Positions 9,414-17,916 of a stretch of DNA of 64,000 nt are shown here, piece after piece; position 1 is the first letter of the stretch, and each line of letters opens with the position of its first letter. Location: NCBI RefSeq assembly GCF_000298235.1, contig NZ_BAHE01000054.1, forward strand, positions 1 through 64,000, given 5' to 3'. The position numbers were made by a program, and so were the translations under genes. This stretch comes from Gordonia namibiensis NBRC 108229 (lineage in GTDB: Bacteria > Actinomycetota > Actinomycetes > Mycobacteriales > Mycobacteriaceae). The notes beneath the pieces are model-generated. The model saw nothing but the letters and a program-made list of their open reading frames with translations. It was not told where the DNA came from and did not search any database.

Positions 9414-10414
9414 GCATCACCGTCGCAGAACACGATCTGTCCGGTACCGCGGTGCAGACCCGCGTCGACCGGTTACCCACGATGCAACTCGTCGTGACCG
9501 CGCTCGACGCCGCCGTCGCCGGCATCCGCAGCATCACGCTCGCGGACCCGGACGGTCGCGCGCTCCCCGGTTTCGTACCGGGCAGCCATCTGGTGGTGCA
9601 CGCGGGTGAGCACACCAATGCCTACAGCCTGACCGGCGACGGCACCAATCCCATGCAGTACTCGATCTCGGTCCTCAAGGTCGACGACGGCAACGGCGGA
9701 TCCCGCTGGTTGCACGACGAACTCGTCGTCGGACACCTGCTGACCGTCGGGCTTCCCCGTAGCGCCTTCGCACCGATCGCCCGCGCCCGCAAGCACCTGC
9801 TGGTCGCCGGCGGGATCGGGATCACCCCGATGGTGTCCCACCTGCGGGCCGCCGTGCGTTGGGGACGCGACGTGCAGTTGCTGTACGTGTTCCGCGAGGA
9901 AGCCGCCGCCCACCTCGACGACGTCACGGCGCTCGCCCGGGCCCGTGCCGAACTGTTCACCGACCGTCTCTCGTTCACCGAACGTCTCGATGAGGCGCTT
10001 CGTGCCCAGCCGGTCGGCACCCACCTGTACGTCTGCGGACCGTCGGCGATGATCGACGCCGTCGTCGGTGCGGCGATCGCGGCCGGCTGGCCCGAGTCCC
10101 GAATCCACTTCGAGCGCTTCGGCATCGACGCACTCGATGCCGGTGACCCCTTCCGCGTCGAGCTCACCGAATCCGGCCGGAGCATCGACGTCCCGTCCGG
10201 GACGAGCATGCTCGAGGCCCTGGAAGAGGTGGGCGTCGAGGTCCCGAATCTGTGCCGGCAGGGCGTGTGCGGCGAATGTCGCATCCCCCTGGCCGGCGGA
10301 TCACCCATCCACCGCGATCTCTACCTCAGTGCCGAGGAGAAGTCCGCCGGTGACGCCATCATGCCGTGCGTCTCGCGCGCCGCCGACGGTTGCACCCTGG
10401 AGGTTCCTCTGTGA
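9410..10414 (+). CDS. dmmB: Dimethylamine monooxygenase reductase, copy 1 (DmmB)
   Basis: The 334-residue phthalate-dioxygenase-reductase type protein has an N-terminal FMN domain (HTNAYSLTGDG), an NAD(P)H domain (LLVAGGIGITPMVSHL and LYVCGPSAMIDA) and a C-terminal plant-type 2Fe-2S ferredoxin with Cys282, Cys287, Cys290 and Cys320. It should pass electrons from NAD(P)H through FMN and the cluster to the haem subunit. Start and stop both overlap neighbours by four bases, so it is translationally coupled to dmmA and to the fused catalytic gene. A close paralogue lies two genes downstream. Confidence 0.9.
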   Translation: MSITVAEHDLSGTAVQTRVDRLPTMQLVVTALDAAVAGIRSITLADPDGRALPGFVPGSHLVVHAGEHTNAYSLTGDGTNPMQYSISVLKVDDGNGGSRWLHDELVVGHLLTVGLPRSAFAPIARARKHLLVAGGIGITPMVSHLRAAVRWGRDVQLLYVFREEAAAHLDDVTALARARAELFTDRLSFTERLDEALRAQPVGTHLYVCGPSAMIDAVVGAAIAAGWPESRIHFERFGIDALDAGDPFRVELTESGRSIDVPSGTSMLEALEEVGVEVPNLCRQGVCGECRIPLAGGSPIHRDLYLSAEEKSAGDAIMPCVSRAADGCTLEVPL

Positions 10415-11946
10415 CAAGCACTCTCGACAACACGGCCGCCAAGACCTCGGCCGAGACCGAACTGATCGCCGGCTTCCCGTTCCCCTTCCTCGAAGACCGG
10501 TACCGGTACAGCACCAACGTGGAACCGGCCGAGCAACTCGTCACGACGCCGGCGGGTCAGTGGGGTACCGCGGTCGTCGACATCGACTGCGAGTACCGCG
10601 CCGAACTCGACCAGCGCGCGGTGATCCTCGCCGCCGATCCGACCCGCCATGCCGTACTCCCCCACATGGCCCCCGCCGCGTGGGATGCGATGTTCACCCT
10701 CATGCGCGAACTCGACGCCGCGTATCCGGAGCAGATGCAGCTGCGCTCGACGGGACCCGACGAATGGTTGTGGCGCAACGGCATCCTCGGGATCGAACAA
10801 CACTTCCGCTACGGGGACGCGACCACTCTCCCCGACGAACCGTTGCGGTACATCACTTCTCAGGTCCAGGAGGACATCGCCCTCCTCGACCAGCGCAACG
10901 ACCAGCTCTTCGTCGACGCCGGCGTGGTGACCTTCGCCGCCGACTGGAGTTTCGGCTTCGACGTCGGCATGAGCTTCCTCGAGATCCACGGGCCCGTCCC
11001 GCGGGTCCGCAGGGAAGGCGTCATCACCCGGGCCCACGAGTTCCTCAAGCGCCTCCAACCGCACCAGCCCTACCGGCGGACCAACTGGACACTCACCATC
11101 GATCGCCGCCTCGACATGTCGACGGAGCTCTACCCGGAGTGGGGCCCCGACCGCGAGACCATCCAGCTCGTCGACGACGCCGAGTTCGGTCGCCGCGTAC
11201 ACCTGCGCGTCGAGGTGCAACACCTGATCCGCCTGCCCGACTCGGGCGCGGTCATGTTCCTGATCCGCACCTACATGCTCCCCCTGGAGCAGCTGGCCAC
11301 CGTCGACCCGTGGCGGCGTCGTGCCGCCGAGGTCCTGGCCGAACTGCCCGCGGACATGGCCGAGTACAAGGGCATCATCAAGTACCGGGATCGCGCGGCG
11401 CAGTGGTTGCGCGACGCCGCACCGACCCCGCCGGCACCGACCGGCCCGGGCATGCCGGTCTGGCCGGCCACTCCCCCGGCGATCGACACCACCGGGGCCG
11501 CTTTCCTCGTGGTCGCCATCGGCGACAGCGCCGAGAGCGCGCACGTCTCGCGCAATTGGGTCGCGGCGGCCGAGGCCGTCGTCGCCACCCGGCTGCTCGT
11601 GCTCGACACCCTCACCGACGAGCAGGATCGTGCGGCCCTCGACGCCGCACTCGGCGAAGCGCTCACCGGCACCCGCGTCCTCGTCACCGGCGGCCAGTAC
11701 GACGTGATGACCGCCCTGGCGATCGCGCGCGACGCCGGAGCCGTCCCCGCCGAACTGTCGTCCTTCGTCGTCCACACCCGCGATCTGCCGCTCTACTGTG
11801 CGCACTGCCGCAACACCTTCCGCGTCGAGGGACGTGCCGGCGGGATCGTCACCTGTCCCGGTTGTGCTCGGGATCTGGAGATCCACGAGCACCATTCGCC
11901 GACGATGGGCAGCTTCCTGGCGTCGGCCGCGGGAGGTGATGCATGA
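10411..11946 (+). CDS. dmmC: Fused N-demethylase: haem subunit plus DmmA-like domain
   Basis: From the GTG at 10411 (GTGA overlap) the protein is 511 residues. Residues 1 to about 345 are the HODM alpha-subunit-like domain (formerly DUF3445), with YRYSTNVEP, WLWRNGILGIEQ, FVDAGVVTFAADW, YRRTNWTL and HLIRLPDSGAVMFLIRTYM. A Pro/Thr-rich linker (about 345-365) leads to a second domain resembling the DmmA protein, with Cys463, Cys466, Cys482 and Cys485 in the same spacing. The family uses a PAS-fold haem centre to oxidise dimethylamine to methylamine and formaldehyde. The fusion suggests a fixed 1:1 ratio of the two subunits. Substrate is inferred from context. Confidence 0.88.
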   Translation: MTSTLDNTAAKTSAETELIAGFPFPFLEDRYRYSTNVEPAEQLVTTPAGQWGTAVVDIDCEYRAELDQRAVILAADPTRHAVLPHMAPAAWDAMFTLMRELDAAYPEQMQLRSTGPDEWLWRNGILGIEQHFRYGDATTLPDEPLRYITSQVQEDIALLDQRNDQLFVDAGVVTFAADWSFGFDVGMSFLEIHGPVPRVRREGVITRAHEFLKRLQPHQPYRRTNWTLTIDRRLDMSTELYPEWGPDRETIQLVDDAEFGRRVHLRVEVQHLIRLPDSGAVMFLIRTYMLPLEQLATVDPWRRRAAEVLAELPADMAEYKGIIKYRDRAAQWLRDAAPTPPAPTGPGMPVWPATPPAIDTTGAAFLVVAIGDSAESAHVSRNWVAAAEAVVATRLLVLDTLTDEQDRAALDAALGEALTGTRVLVTGGQYDVMTALAIARDAGAVPAELSSFVVHTRDLPLYCAHCRNTFRVEGRAGGIVTCPGCARDLEIHEHHSPTMGSFLASAAGGDA

Positions 11947-12932
11947 CGGCAGCAGCCATCCCCGCACACCTGCACCCGGGGTATGCGACCGCGCCACGTC
12001 CGATGCGCGTCGCCGCCGTTCGACGACTGACCGGGGACATCACCCACTTCCGGTTCGCACCACTCGACGACGCCCCACAGGTACTGACGCCTTACCAACC
12101 GGGTAGCCATCTCATCGTCACGGCCGGTGACCACCGTAACGCCTACTCGCTCGTCGACGACGGCATGTTCCCGAACACCTACGGCATCTCGGTCCTGCGC
12201 CGCGGCGCCGGTGGAGGCTCGGATTGGTTGCACGACAACCTCACCGAGGATGCGATCGTCGAGGTGGAGGGGCCCCGGTCGATGTTCGCGCCGGTCCTCG
12301 ACCAGCGGGGAGCGCTGCTGGTGGCCGGCGGCATCGGCGTCACCCCGGTCTTGTCGCACGCTCGGGCGCTGGCGCGGGAGGGGCGTCGTGCCGACATCGT
12401 CTACTCCTACCGGTCCGGCAGCGGCGCCCACCTCGACGATCTCCGTGCGCTCGCCCAGCAACCCAACGTCACCCTGCACGAGGTCTCGGGGATCGACGCC
12501 ACGACGGAACTGCTCGCCGAGAGATTCCGGTCGCAACCGCTCGGGACCCACGCCTACGCGTGCGGACCGGCCACCCTGCTCGACACCTACACACAGCTCG
12601 CCGCGCAGGCCGGATGGCCCACGGCGCGAGTTCATCTCGAACGATTCGCCGCACCCGAACAGGAGCCCGGCGACCCGTTCACCGTGACGCTCTCCTCGAC
12701 CGGTGCCCGGATCGACGTCCCGGCCGGGGTGTCCCTGCTGCAACGACTCCTCGACAGCGGCGTCGAGGTGCCCAACCTGTGCCGCCAGGGTGTCTGCGGC
12801 GAATGTCGAATCCCCGTGCGGGCAGGCACCATCGAACACCGCGACCTCGTCCTGTCCGACGAGGAGAAGGCGCTCGGTGACGCCATGCTGTGCTGTGTCT
12901 CACGGGGCCAGAGCATCGAGGTGGACCTGTGA
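11943..12932 (+). CDS. dmmB: Dimethylamine monooxygenase reductase, copy 2 (DmmB)
   Basis: This 329-residue paralogue of the reductase at 9410 has the same FMN, NAD(P)H and 2Fe-2S order. Cys280, Cys285, Cys288 and Cys318 ligate the cluster, with an extra adjacent Cys317. Shared blocks include PGSHL, NAYSL, VAGGIGVTPVLSH and NLCRQGVCGECRIP. It starts in an ATGA overlap with the fused gene and ends in a GTGA overlap with the unfused haem gene. It could be dedicated to the second haem subunit, or the two reductases could be interchangeable. Confidence 0.9.
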   Translation: MTAAAIPAHLHPGYATAPRPMRVAAVRRLTGDITHFRFAPLDDAPQVLTPYQPGSHLIVTAGDHRNAYSLVDDGMFPNTYGISVLRRGAGGGSDWLHDNLTEDAIVEVEGPRSMFAPVLDQRGALLVAGGIGVTPVLSHARALAREGRRADIVYSYRSGSGAHLDDLRALAQQPNVTLHEVSGIDATTELLAERFRSQPLGTHAYACGPATLLDTYTQLAAQAGWPTARVHLERFAAPEQEPGDPFTVTLSSTGARIDVPAGVSLLQRLLDSGVEVPNLCRQGVCGECRIPVRAGTIEHRDLVLSDEEKALGDAMLCCVSRGQSIEVDL

Positions 12933-13954
12933 CCACAGAAGCGATCCCGACCGCATCGGGCCGCGAGTACCTGTCCGGCCCGGTGGACCACCTGTCCAAC
13001 CTGCCGTGGCCGTTTCCCGACGACCTCGAAGAGTTCTCCTACAGCGTCAACGTCGAACCCGCCCGCAACCCCCGTCGCACCCGTGGCGGTGAATGGGGAA
13101 GGCGCCTGGTCGATCTCGGCGGTGCGGAGTACCCGGAGATGATGGCCGAACGCCGCCGGATCCTCGACAACGACCCGTCACGCGTGCGGGTTCGCGCCGG
13201 TATGGAGGTCGCCTGCTGGGACCTGTTGCTCTACTACCTGCGCGACCTCGGCATCTCGTATCCCGACATCATGCACCTCGACGAGTACGGTGACGGCAGG
13301 TTCCACTGGCGCAACGAGATCCTCGGCACCGACCAGGAATTCGTGCTCGGCGACCCCGACTCGCTGCCCTACGGGCCCATGGAGTTCCTGGCGCGTGAGG
13401 TGCCCGACGACCTCCTGCTCGTCACCGAACGCGACGGGCGCCTGTACTTCGACGCCGGTGTGGTGACCTTCGCCGCGGCGTGGTCGGTCTCCTTCGATGT
13501 CGGTATGGACATGTACGAGATCCACGCCCCGGTCCCGCGCATGCTTCGCGAGGGCATCGTCGCCCGCGCCGAACAGTTCTTGCGCAATCTACCGGCGGAT
13601 CAGGTGTACCGCAGGGTGAACTGGACTCTCTCGGCGTCGGATTCGCACAAGCTCGACGTCAGTCTCGAAGAGCTCCCGGCCTGGGCGGGTGACGTCCCGG
13701 GCATGATCGCCGACGGCGATTTCGGCAGAGCGCGCCTGCGAATCGAGCTCGAACACTTCGTCCGGTTGCCGATGTCGGGTGCCGTGACGTTCAATATCCG
13801 GACATTCATGGCCTCGCTGGAGGACGTGAAACGAATACCCGAGTGGGCCAACCAATTGGCGACCGTCATCGAGACACTCGGTGAGGACATCGCCGCCTAC
13901 AAGGGATTCCTCGACTATCGCGACAACGTCGTCGCCTATCTACGCGGTCAATGA
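12929..13954 (+). CDS. dmmC: N-demethylase haem subunit, copy 2 (unfused DmmC)
   Basis: Starting at GTG 12929, the 341-residue protein is an HODM alpha-subunit-like domain without the C-terminal DmmA extension. Motifs shared with the fused copy are FSYSVNVEP, FHWRNEILGTDQ, FDAGVVTFAAAW, YRRVNWTL and HFVRLPMSGAVTFNIRTFM. The divergence between the two suggests different substrates (for example dimethylamine against another secondary or tertiary amine) rather than a recent duplication. It ends the tightly coupled block; 62 bases then separate it from the ammonium transporter. Confidence 0.87.
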   Translation: MTTEAIPTASGREYLSGPVDHLSNLPWPFPDDLEEFSYSVNVEPARNPRRTRGGEWGRRLVDLGGAEYPEMMAERRRILDNDPSRVRVRAGMEVACWDLLLYYLRDLGISYPDIMHLDEYGDGRFHWRNEILGTDQEFVLGDPDSLPYGPMEFLAREVPDDLLLVTERDGRLYFDAGVVTFAAAWSVSFDVGMDMYEIHAPVPRMLREGIVARAEQFLRNLPADQVYRRVNWTLSASDSHKLDVSLEELPAWAGDVPGMIADGDFGRARLRIELEHFVRLPMSGAVTFNIRTFMASLEDVKRIPEWANQLATVIETLGEDIAAYKGFLDYRDNVVAYLRGQ

Positions 13955-14016
13955 CGCCCGTGAGCTGCTGGTGTAAGTAACCCGGACCTCAGAGTCTCCG
14001 AACCGAAAGATCGCCC

Positions 14017-15378
14017 ATGGAACCGATACTCGCGGCTAACGCCGACCTGGCCTGGATGCTGGCGGCCTTCGTCTTCGTCCTGTTGATGTTCCCCGGCCTC
14101 GCCTTCTTCTACGGCGGCATGGTCGGCTCCAAGAACGTCCTGAACATCATGTCGATGGTCATCTCCACTCTCGGGATCACCGCTGTGCTCTATGTCGTCA
14201 TCGGTTACGGACTCGTGTCCGGCCCGTCGGTGGGCGGTTGGGGCCTCATCGGCAACCCGACCGACTTCATCGGCTTGACCAATTGGTTGACCGACGACGC
14301 ATCGGGGGCGACCCAAACGCTGTACTTCGCGGCCTGGTTCATCCTGTTCGCCGCCATCACCATCGCCATCGTGGCCAGCGGCGCTGCCGGCCGCATGAAG
14401 TTCTCGGCGTGGCTGGTCTTCGCGCCGATCTGGCTGCTGGTGGTGTACTTCCCCCTGGCCCACTGGGTCTTCTCGGCCGACGTCGACGACGACTACAAAG
14501 GCGGCTTCCTGCTGAACAAGCTCGAGATCGTCGACTACGCAGGCGGAACCGCGGTCCACATGAACTCCGGCGTCGCCGCGCTCGCACTCGCCGTCGTGCT
14601 CGGTGCCCGCAAGCGTCGCATGGAGCGTCCGCACAACGTGCCGATGACCATGCTCGGTGGCGGCATTCTGTTCTTCGGATGGTTCGGTTTCAATGGCAGC
14701 TGTGCCCTCGGCGCCAACTTCTTGGCCCAGTCGGTCATCCTGAACACCCTGCTCGCCGGGTCCGCCGGCATGATCGGCTTCGCGATCATCGAGAAGTGGC
14801 GTGAAGGTCATGTCACCTCGCTGGGCATCATCACCGGCGTCGTCGCAGGTCTGGTCGGTATCACCCCGGCGGCCAGCAGCATGGCCCCGCTCGGTGCCCT
14901 GCTCGTCGGCATCTTCGCCGCCGCGGTCGTCGCCTTCCTGCTCAGCTTCAAGTCGAAGCTGAAGGTCGACGAGACGCTCGACGCCTTCGCCGTACACGGC
15001 ATCGGCGGCATCGTCGGTACCTTCTGCATCATCCTGTTCGCCACCGATGTCGCTCCGGCCGGCGTCCAGGGCGTCTTGTTCGGCGGCGATCCCGAGATCA
15101 TCTGGCGTGAGCTCGCCGGTATCGCAATCACCTGCACCTACTCGTTCGTGATGACCTGGCTCATCGCGAAGGGTCTCGACAAGGTGATGGGGATCCGCGT
15201 CGACGACGAGACCGAGATGGTCGGCCTCGACACCGTCCTGCACGCCGAGACCGCCTACGAGATCCCCAGCGCGAGCGTCGGTCATCCGGGCGGCGGCCTG
15301 GGCTCGCTGTTGCCGTCGGCAGCCGCCGATTCGGTGGAGAAGTCGATGCCCTCCTCGACTCCGCCCGCGCAGGTCTGA
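14017..15378 (+). CDS. amt: Ammonium/methylammonium transporter (Amt)
   Basis: A 453-residue polytopic Amt protein with about eleven membrane helices. The conserved pore histidines lie in AVHMNSGVAALAL and VHGIGGIVGTF, and NGSCALGANFLAQ and FHGG-type turns are present. It should carry ammonium or methylammonium across the cytoplasmic membrane; placement inside a methylamine pathway suggests uptake of methylammonium or recapture of leaked amine. No glnK or glnD follows, unlike the housekeeping actinobacterial amtB-glnK-glnD operon, which marks this as a specialised paralogue. A strong terminator follows. Confidence 0.93.
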   Translation: MEPILAANADLAWMLAAFVFVLLMFPGLAFFYGGMVGSKNVLNIMSMVISTLGITAVLYVVIGYGLVSGPSVGGWGLIGNPTDFIGLTNWLTDDASGATQTLYFAAWFILFAAITIAIVASGAAGRMKFSAWLVFAPIWLLVVYFPLAHWVFSADVDDDYKGGFLLNKLEIVDYAGGTAVHMNSGVAALALAVVLGARKRRMERPHNVPMTMLGGGILFFGWFGFNGSCALGANFLAQSVILNTLLAGSAGMIGFAIIEKWREGHVTSLGIITGVVAGLVGITPAASSMAPLGALLVGIFAAAVVAFLLSFKSKLKVDETLDAFAVHGIGGIVGTFCIILFATDVAPAGVQGVLFGGDPEIIWRELAGIAITCTYSFVMTWLIAKGLDKVMGIRVDDETEMVGLDTVLHAETAYEIPSASVGHPGGGLGSLLPSAAADSVEKSMPSSTPPAQV

Positions 15379-15402
15379 CCGCGCGGAGAAAGTGAGCAAC
15401 GG

Positions 15403-15445
15403 CCCGGGGCCCACCGTGAGAACGGTGGGCCCCGGGTCTTTTTCG
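15403..15445 (+). terminator. Rho-independent terminator after amt
   Basis: A perfect 15-bp stem (15403-15417 with 15422-15436), a GAGA loop and a following TCTTTTT run form a textbook intrinsic terminator. It separates the N-demethylase/amt operon from the glutamylamide branch, so gmaS needs its own promoter. Confidence 0.92.
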
Positions 15446-15480
15446 TCCCGTCACATGAGGCGCCGAAACGACACCGACCG

Positions 15481-15496
15481 CTCACCCGGCGGAAAC
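15481..15496 (+). promoter_or_regulatory. Candidate GlnR box ahead of gmaS
   Basis: CTCAC, six bases, GAAAC (15492-15496), then after another six bases a second GAAAC (15503-15507). This fits GTnAC-n6-GAAAC with one mismatch in the first half, and the 11-base phasing of the extra GAAAC is that of tandem GlnR sites. It lies 100 bases before the gmaS ATG and just after the terminator. Confidence 0.5.
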
Positions 15497-15516
15497 AGTG
15501 GGGAAACAAACGGTCG

Positions 15517-15533
15517 GTCTACTAACGGTAGAC
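15517..15533. promoter_or_regulatory. Inverted repeat, possible local operator
   Basis: GTCTAC and GTAGAC are separated by TAACG. The repeat sits between the GlnR-like box and the gmaS start, about where a promoter would be. It could bind the XRE-cupin regulator encoded at the end of the cluster, but I found no second good copy at the other promoters. Confidence 0.4.
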
Positions 15534-15595
15534 ATTGATTCACGCTAGTGGACATCCCGACAGGCAACACCTACAGTCGACCCCCGGAGCGCATC

Positions 15596-16957
15596 ATGAC
15601 CACCACCAACGCAGCCACCGACACCAGCACCCTCGCCGAGCTGTGTGCGGCGAACGACACCAAGTTCATCCTCGCCATGTTCGTCGATCTCCGCGGCAAG
15701 CCGTGCGCCAAGCTGGTGCCGGTCGAAGCGGTCGACGAACTCGCCACGGAGGGAGTCGGTTTCGCCGGCTACGCGGTCGGTGCCATCGGCCAGGAGCCCA
15801 AGGACCCCGACCTCATCGCGATCCCCGACGTGAGCTCCTTCCTCCCGATCCCGTTCATCAAGGAAGGTCTGGCCGTCGTCCAGTGCGATCCGCACGTCGA
15901 GGGCAAGCCGTGGCCGTTTGCCCCGCGCAACATCCTCAAGACCCTCGTCGCTCAGACCGCCGACGCCGGCTTCGAGCCGTGGGTGGGTGCCGAGGTCGAA
16001 TACTTCCTGCTCAAGCGGGCCGACGACGGTTCGCTCGTCACCGCTGACGCCGCGGACGACTCCGACCAGCCCTGCTACGACGTCCGCGGACTCACCCGGA
16101 TGTACGAACACCTCACCGCGGTGTCCACTGCCATGAATCAGCTGGGCTGGAGCAACTACGCCAACGACCACGAGGACGGCAACGGACAGTTCGAGCAGAA
16201 CTTCAAGTACGCCGACGCGCTCACCACCGCCGACCGGGTCGTCACGCTTCGCTACCTCCTCTCGGCCATGGCCGCGGAGAAGGGCATGATCGCCACCTTC
16301 ATGCCGAAGCCGTTCGCCGATCGCACCGGCTCGGGACTCCACTTCCACCTGTCGCTCACCAAGGGCGGTGAGCCGGCCTTCCCGCAGGTCAGCGAAGACG
16401 ATCGCGGACTCGGCCTGTCCGACACCGCCTATGGGTTCATCGGCGGCATCCTCGAGCACGCCCCGGCACTGCAGGCCGTGATCGCACCGACCGTCAACTC
16501 CTACAAGCGAACCGGCGCCACCGCCACCCGCTCGGGTGCGTCCTGGGCGCCGCGCAAGGCCACCTACGGTGGCAACGACCGGACCCACTACATCCGCGTT
16601 CCCGACGACCAGCGCGTGGAACTCCGCGGCGGCGACGGATCGGCCAACCCATACCTGGCCGCAGCCGCGTTGCTCGGTGCCGGCCTCGACGGCATCAAGC
16701 GGAGCCTCGACCCCGGAGCCGTCGGCGGTGCACCCAGCCACATCGCCGAACTGCCCCTCACCCTGTTGCACGCGGTCGAGGCCTTCGAGGCCGACGCCGT
16801 CGTCGCGGGCGTGCTCGACGCCGCACTCCCCCAGGACTGGCCGGAAGACCAGGGCAGGGTGTCGACCTACTTCTCGAACCTCAAGCGCGAGGAGTTCTTC
16901 AACTGGCACGCCGCCGTCTCCCCGTGGGAAGTCGACCAGTACCTCACTGCCTTCTGA
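15596..16957 (+). CDS. gmaS: Glutamine synthetase-like, probable gamma-glutamylmethylamide synthetase
   Basis: I use the ATG at 15596 (453 residues), which has GGAG about 8 bases upstream. The protein is a glutamine-synthetase fold with the VGAEVEYFLL metal site, HEDGNGQFEQNF, MPKPFADRTGSGLHFHLSL and ELRGGDGSANPY motifs. The short GlnT/GMAS-type N-terminus and length fit gamma-glutamylmethylamide synthetase, which joins methylamine to glutamate using ATP. The three N-methylglutamate synthase genes downstream make this substrate more likely than ammonia. A type III or GlnT glutamine synthetase is the alternative reading. Confidence 0.85.
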   Translation: MTTTNAATDTSTLAELCAANDTKFILAMFVDLRGKPCAKLVPVEAVDELATEGVGFAGYAVGAIGQEPKDPDLIAIPDVSSFLPIPFIKEGLAVVQCDPHVEGKPWPFAPRNILKTLVAQTADAGFEPWVGAEVEYFLLKRADDGSLVTADAADDSDQPCYDVRGLTRMYEHLTAVSTAMNQLGWSNYANDHEDGNGQFEQNFKYADALTTADRVVTLRYLLSAMAAEKGMIATFMPKPFADRTGSGLHFHLSLTKGGEPAFPQVSEDDRGLGLSDTAYGFIGGILEHAPALQAVIAPTVNSYKRTGATATRSGASWAPRKATYGGNDRTHYIRVPDDQRVELRGGDGSANPYLAAAALLGAGLDGIKRSLDPGAVGGAPSHIAELPLTLLHAVEAFEADAVVAGVLDAALPQDWPEDQGRVSTYFSNLKREEFFNWHAAVSPWEVDQYLTAF

Positions 16958-17019
16958 CGCGACCGAACCCGGCCGCCGAACCACATCCCAACTCCCCCTT
17001 CGACGTAAAGGATTCGACA

Positions 17020-17916
17020 ATGTGCGGAATCGTCGGATTGCATCTGCGTAATCCCGATCTTCATCCCCGGCTCGGCGCCATGCTTGCCGAGATGCTCGGT
17101 GAGATGCAGGATCGCGGCGCGGACTCGGCCGGTATCGCGGTTTACGGCAACCCCGAGTGGGCGCCTCCCGGCCACGGCTGTGTCTCGCTGCTCGAACTCG
17201 ACGTCCTGCCCGACGAAGTCTCGACGACCCTGAGCGCGGCGCTCGGTGTGCCCGTCGCCGCCCAGCTCGTCGACGCCACGCTGGTCGCGTCGGCGCCGGT
17301 CGGTGCCGAAGAACTCCTCGGCGCAGCCCGTGCCGCCTACCCGGACGCGCTGGTCGCCGGCTTCGGCTCGGACCTCACCGTCCTCAAGGGTGTCGGCGCA
17401 CCTCGCGACCTCACCGAATCCTGGGGTCTGGCAACTGCTTCCGGCTGGCAGGGCGTCGGCCACACCCGGATGGCCACCGAGTCGGCGGTGACCCCGTCCG
17501 GTGCTCACCCCTACGCCGTGGGTCCGGAGCAGTGCCTGGTGCACAACGGCTCGTTCGCCAACCACGCCACCATCCGACGCGAGTTGCGTGCTCAGGGTGT
17601 CGAATTCGACAGCGAGAACGACACCGAGGTCGGCGCCCGCTTCGTCGCGCACCAGCTCGCCGCCGGCAAGGACGTCGAGACCGCCCTCAAGGAGGTGTGC
17701 GCCAACTTCGACGGCTTCTACACCCTCGTGGTCTCCAACCGCGACTCCTTCGCCGTCGTCCGCGACGCCATCGCCTGCAAGCCCGCGGTGATCGCCGAGA
17801 CCGACGACTGGGTCGCGATCGCCAGCGAGTACCGCGCACTCGCCAAGCTGCCCGGCGTCGAGAACGCCCGCATCTGGGAGCCCGAGCCCGAGGTGGTCTA
17901 CGCATGGACACGGTGA
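17020..17916 (+). CDS. mgsA: N-methylglutamate synthase subunit A (class II amidotransferase domain)
   Basis: Beginning MCGIVG at 17020, the product is 298 residues and exposes Cys2 as an N-terminal nucleophile after Met removal. GHTRMATESAVTPSGAHPY and HNGSFANHATIRREL are class II glutamine amidotransferase motifs. In this pathway the domain cleaves gamma-glutamylmethylamide instead of glutamine, delivering methylamine to the FMN subunit. The three-protein split of glutamate synthase seen here (amidotransferase, GXGXG, FMN) is shared with GlxBCD. AAAGGA precedes the start, and the frame upstream of it overlaps gmaS and is not coding. Confidence 0.85.
   Translation: MCGIVGLHLRNPDLHPRLGAMLAEMLGEMQDRGADSAGIAVYGNPEWAPPGHGCVSLLELDVLPDEVSTTLSAALGVPVAAQLVDATLVASAPVGAEELLGAARAAYPDALVAGFGSDLTVLKGVGAPRDLTESWGLATASGWQGVGHTRMATESAVTPSGAHPYAVGPEQCLVHNGSFANHATIRRELRAQGVEFDSENDTEVGARFVAHQLAAGKDVETALKEVCANFDGFYTLVVSNRDSFAVVRDAIACKPAVIAETDDWVAIASEYRALAKLPGVENARIWEPEPEVVYAWTR

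Noticed and set aside
13955-14016. GlnR box directly ahead of amt
   Set aside because: Only a GTAAC half-site (13977) is present; the second half reads CTCAG, so I list it only as a weak half-site within a finding.
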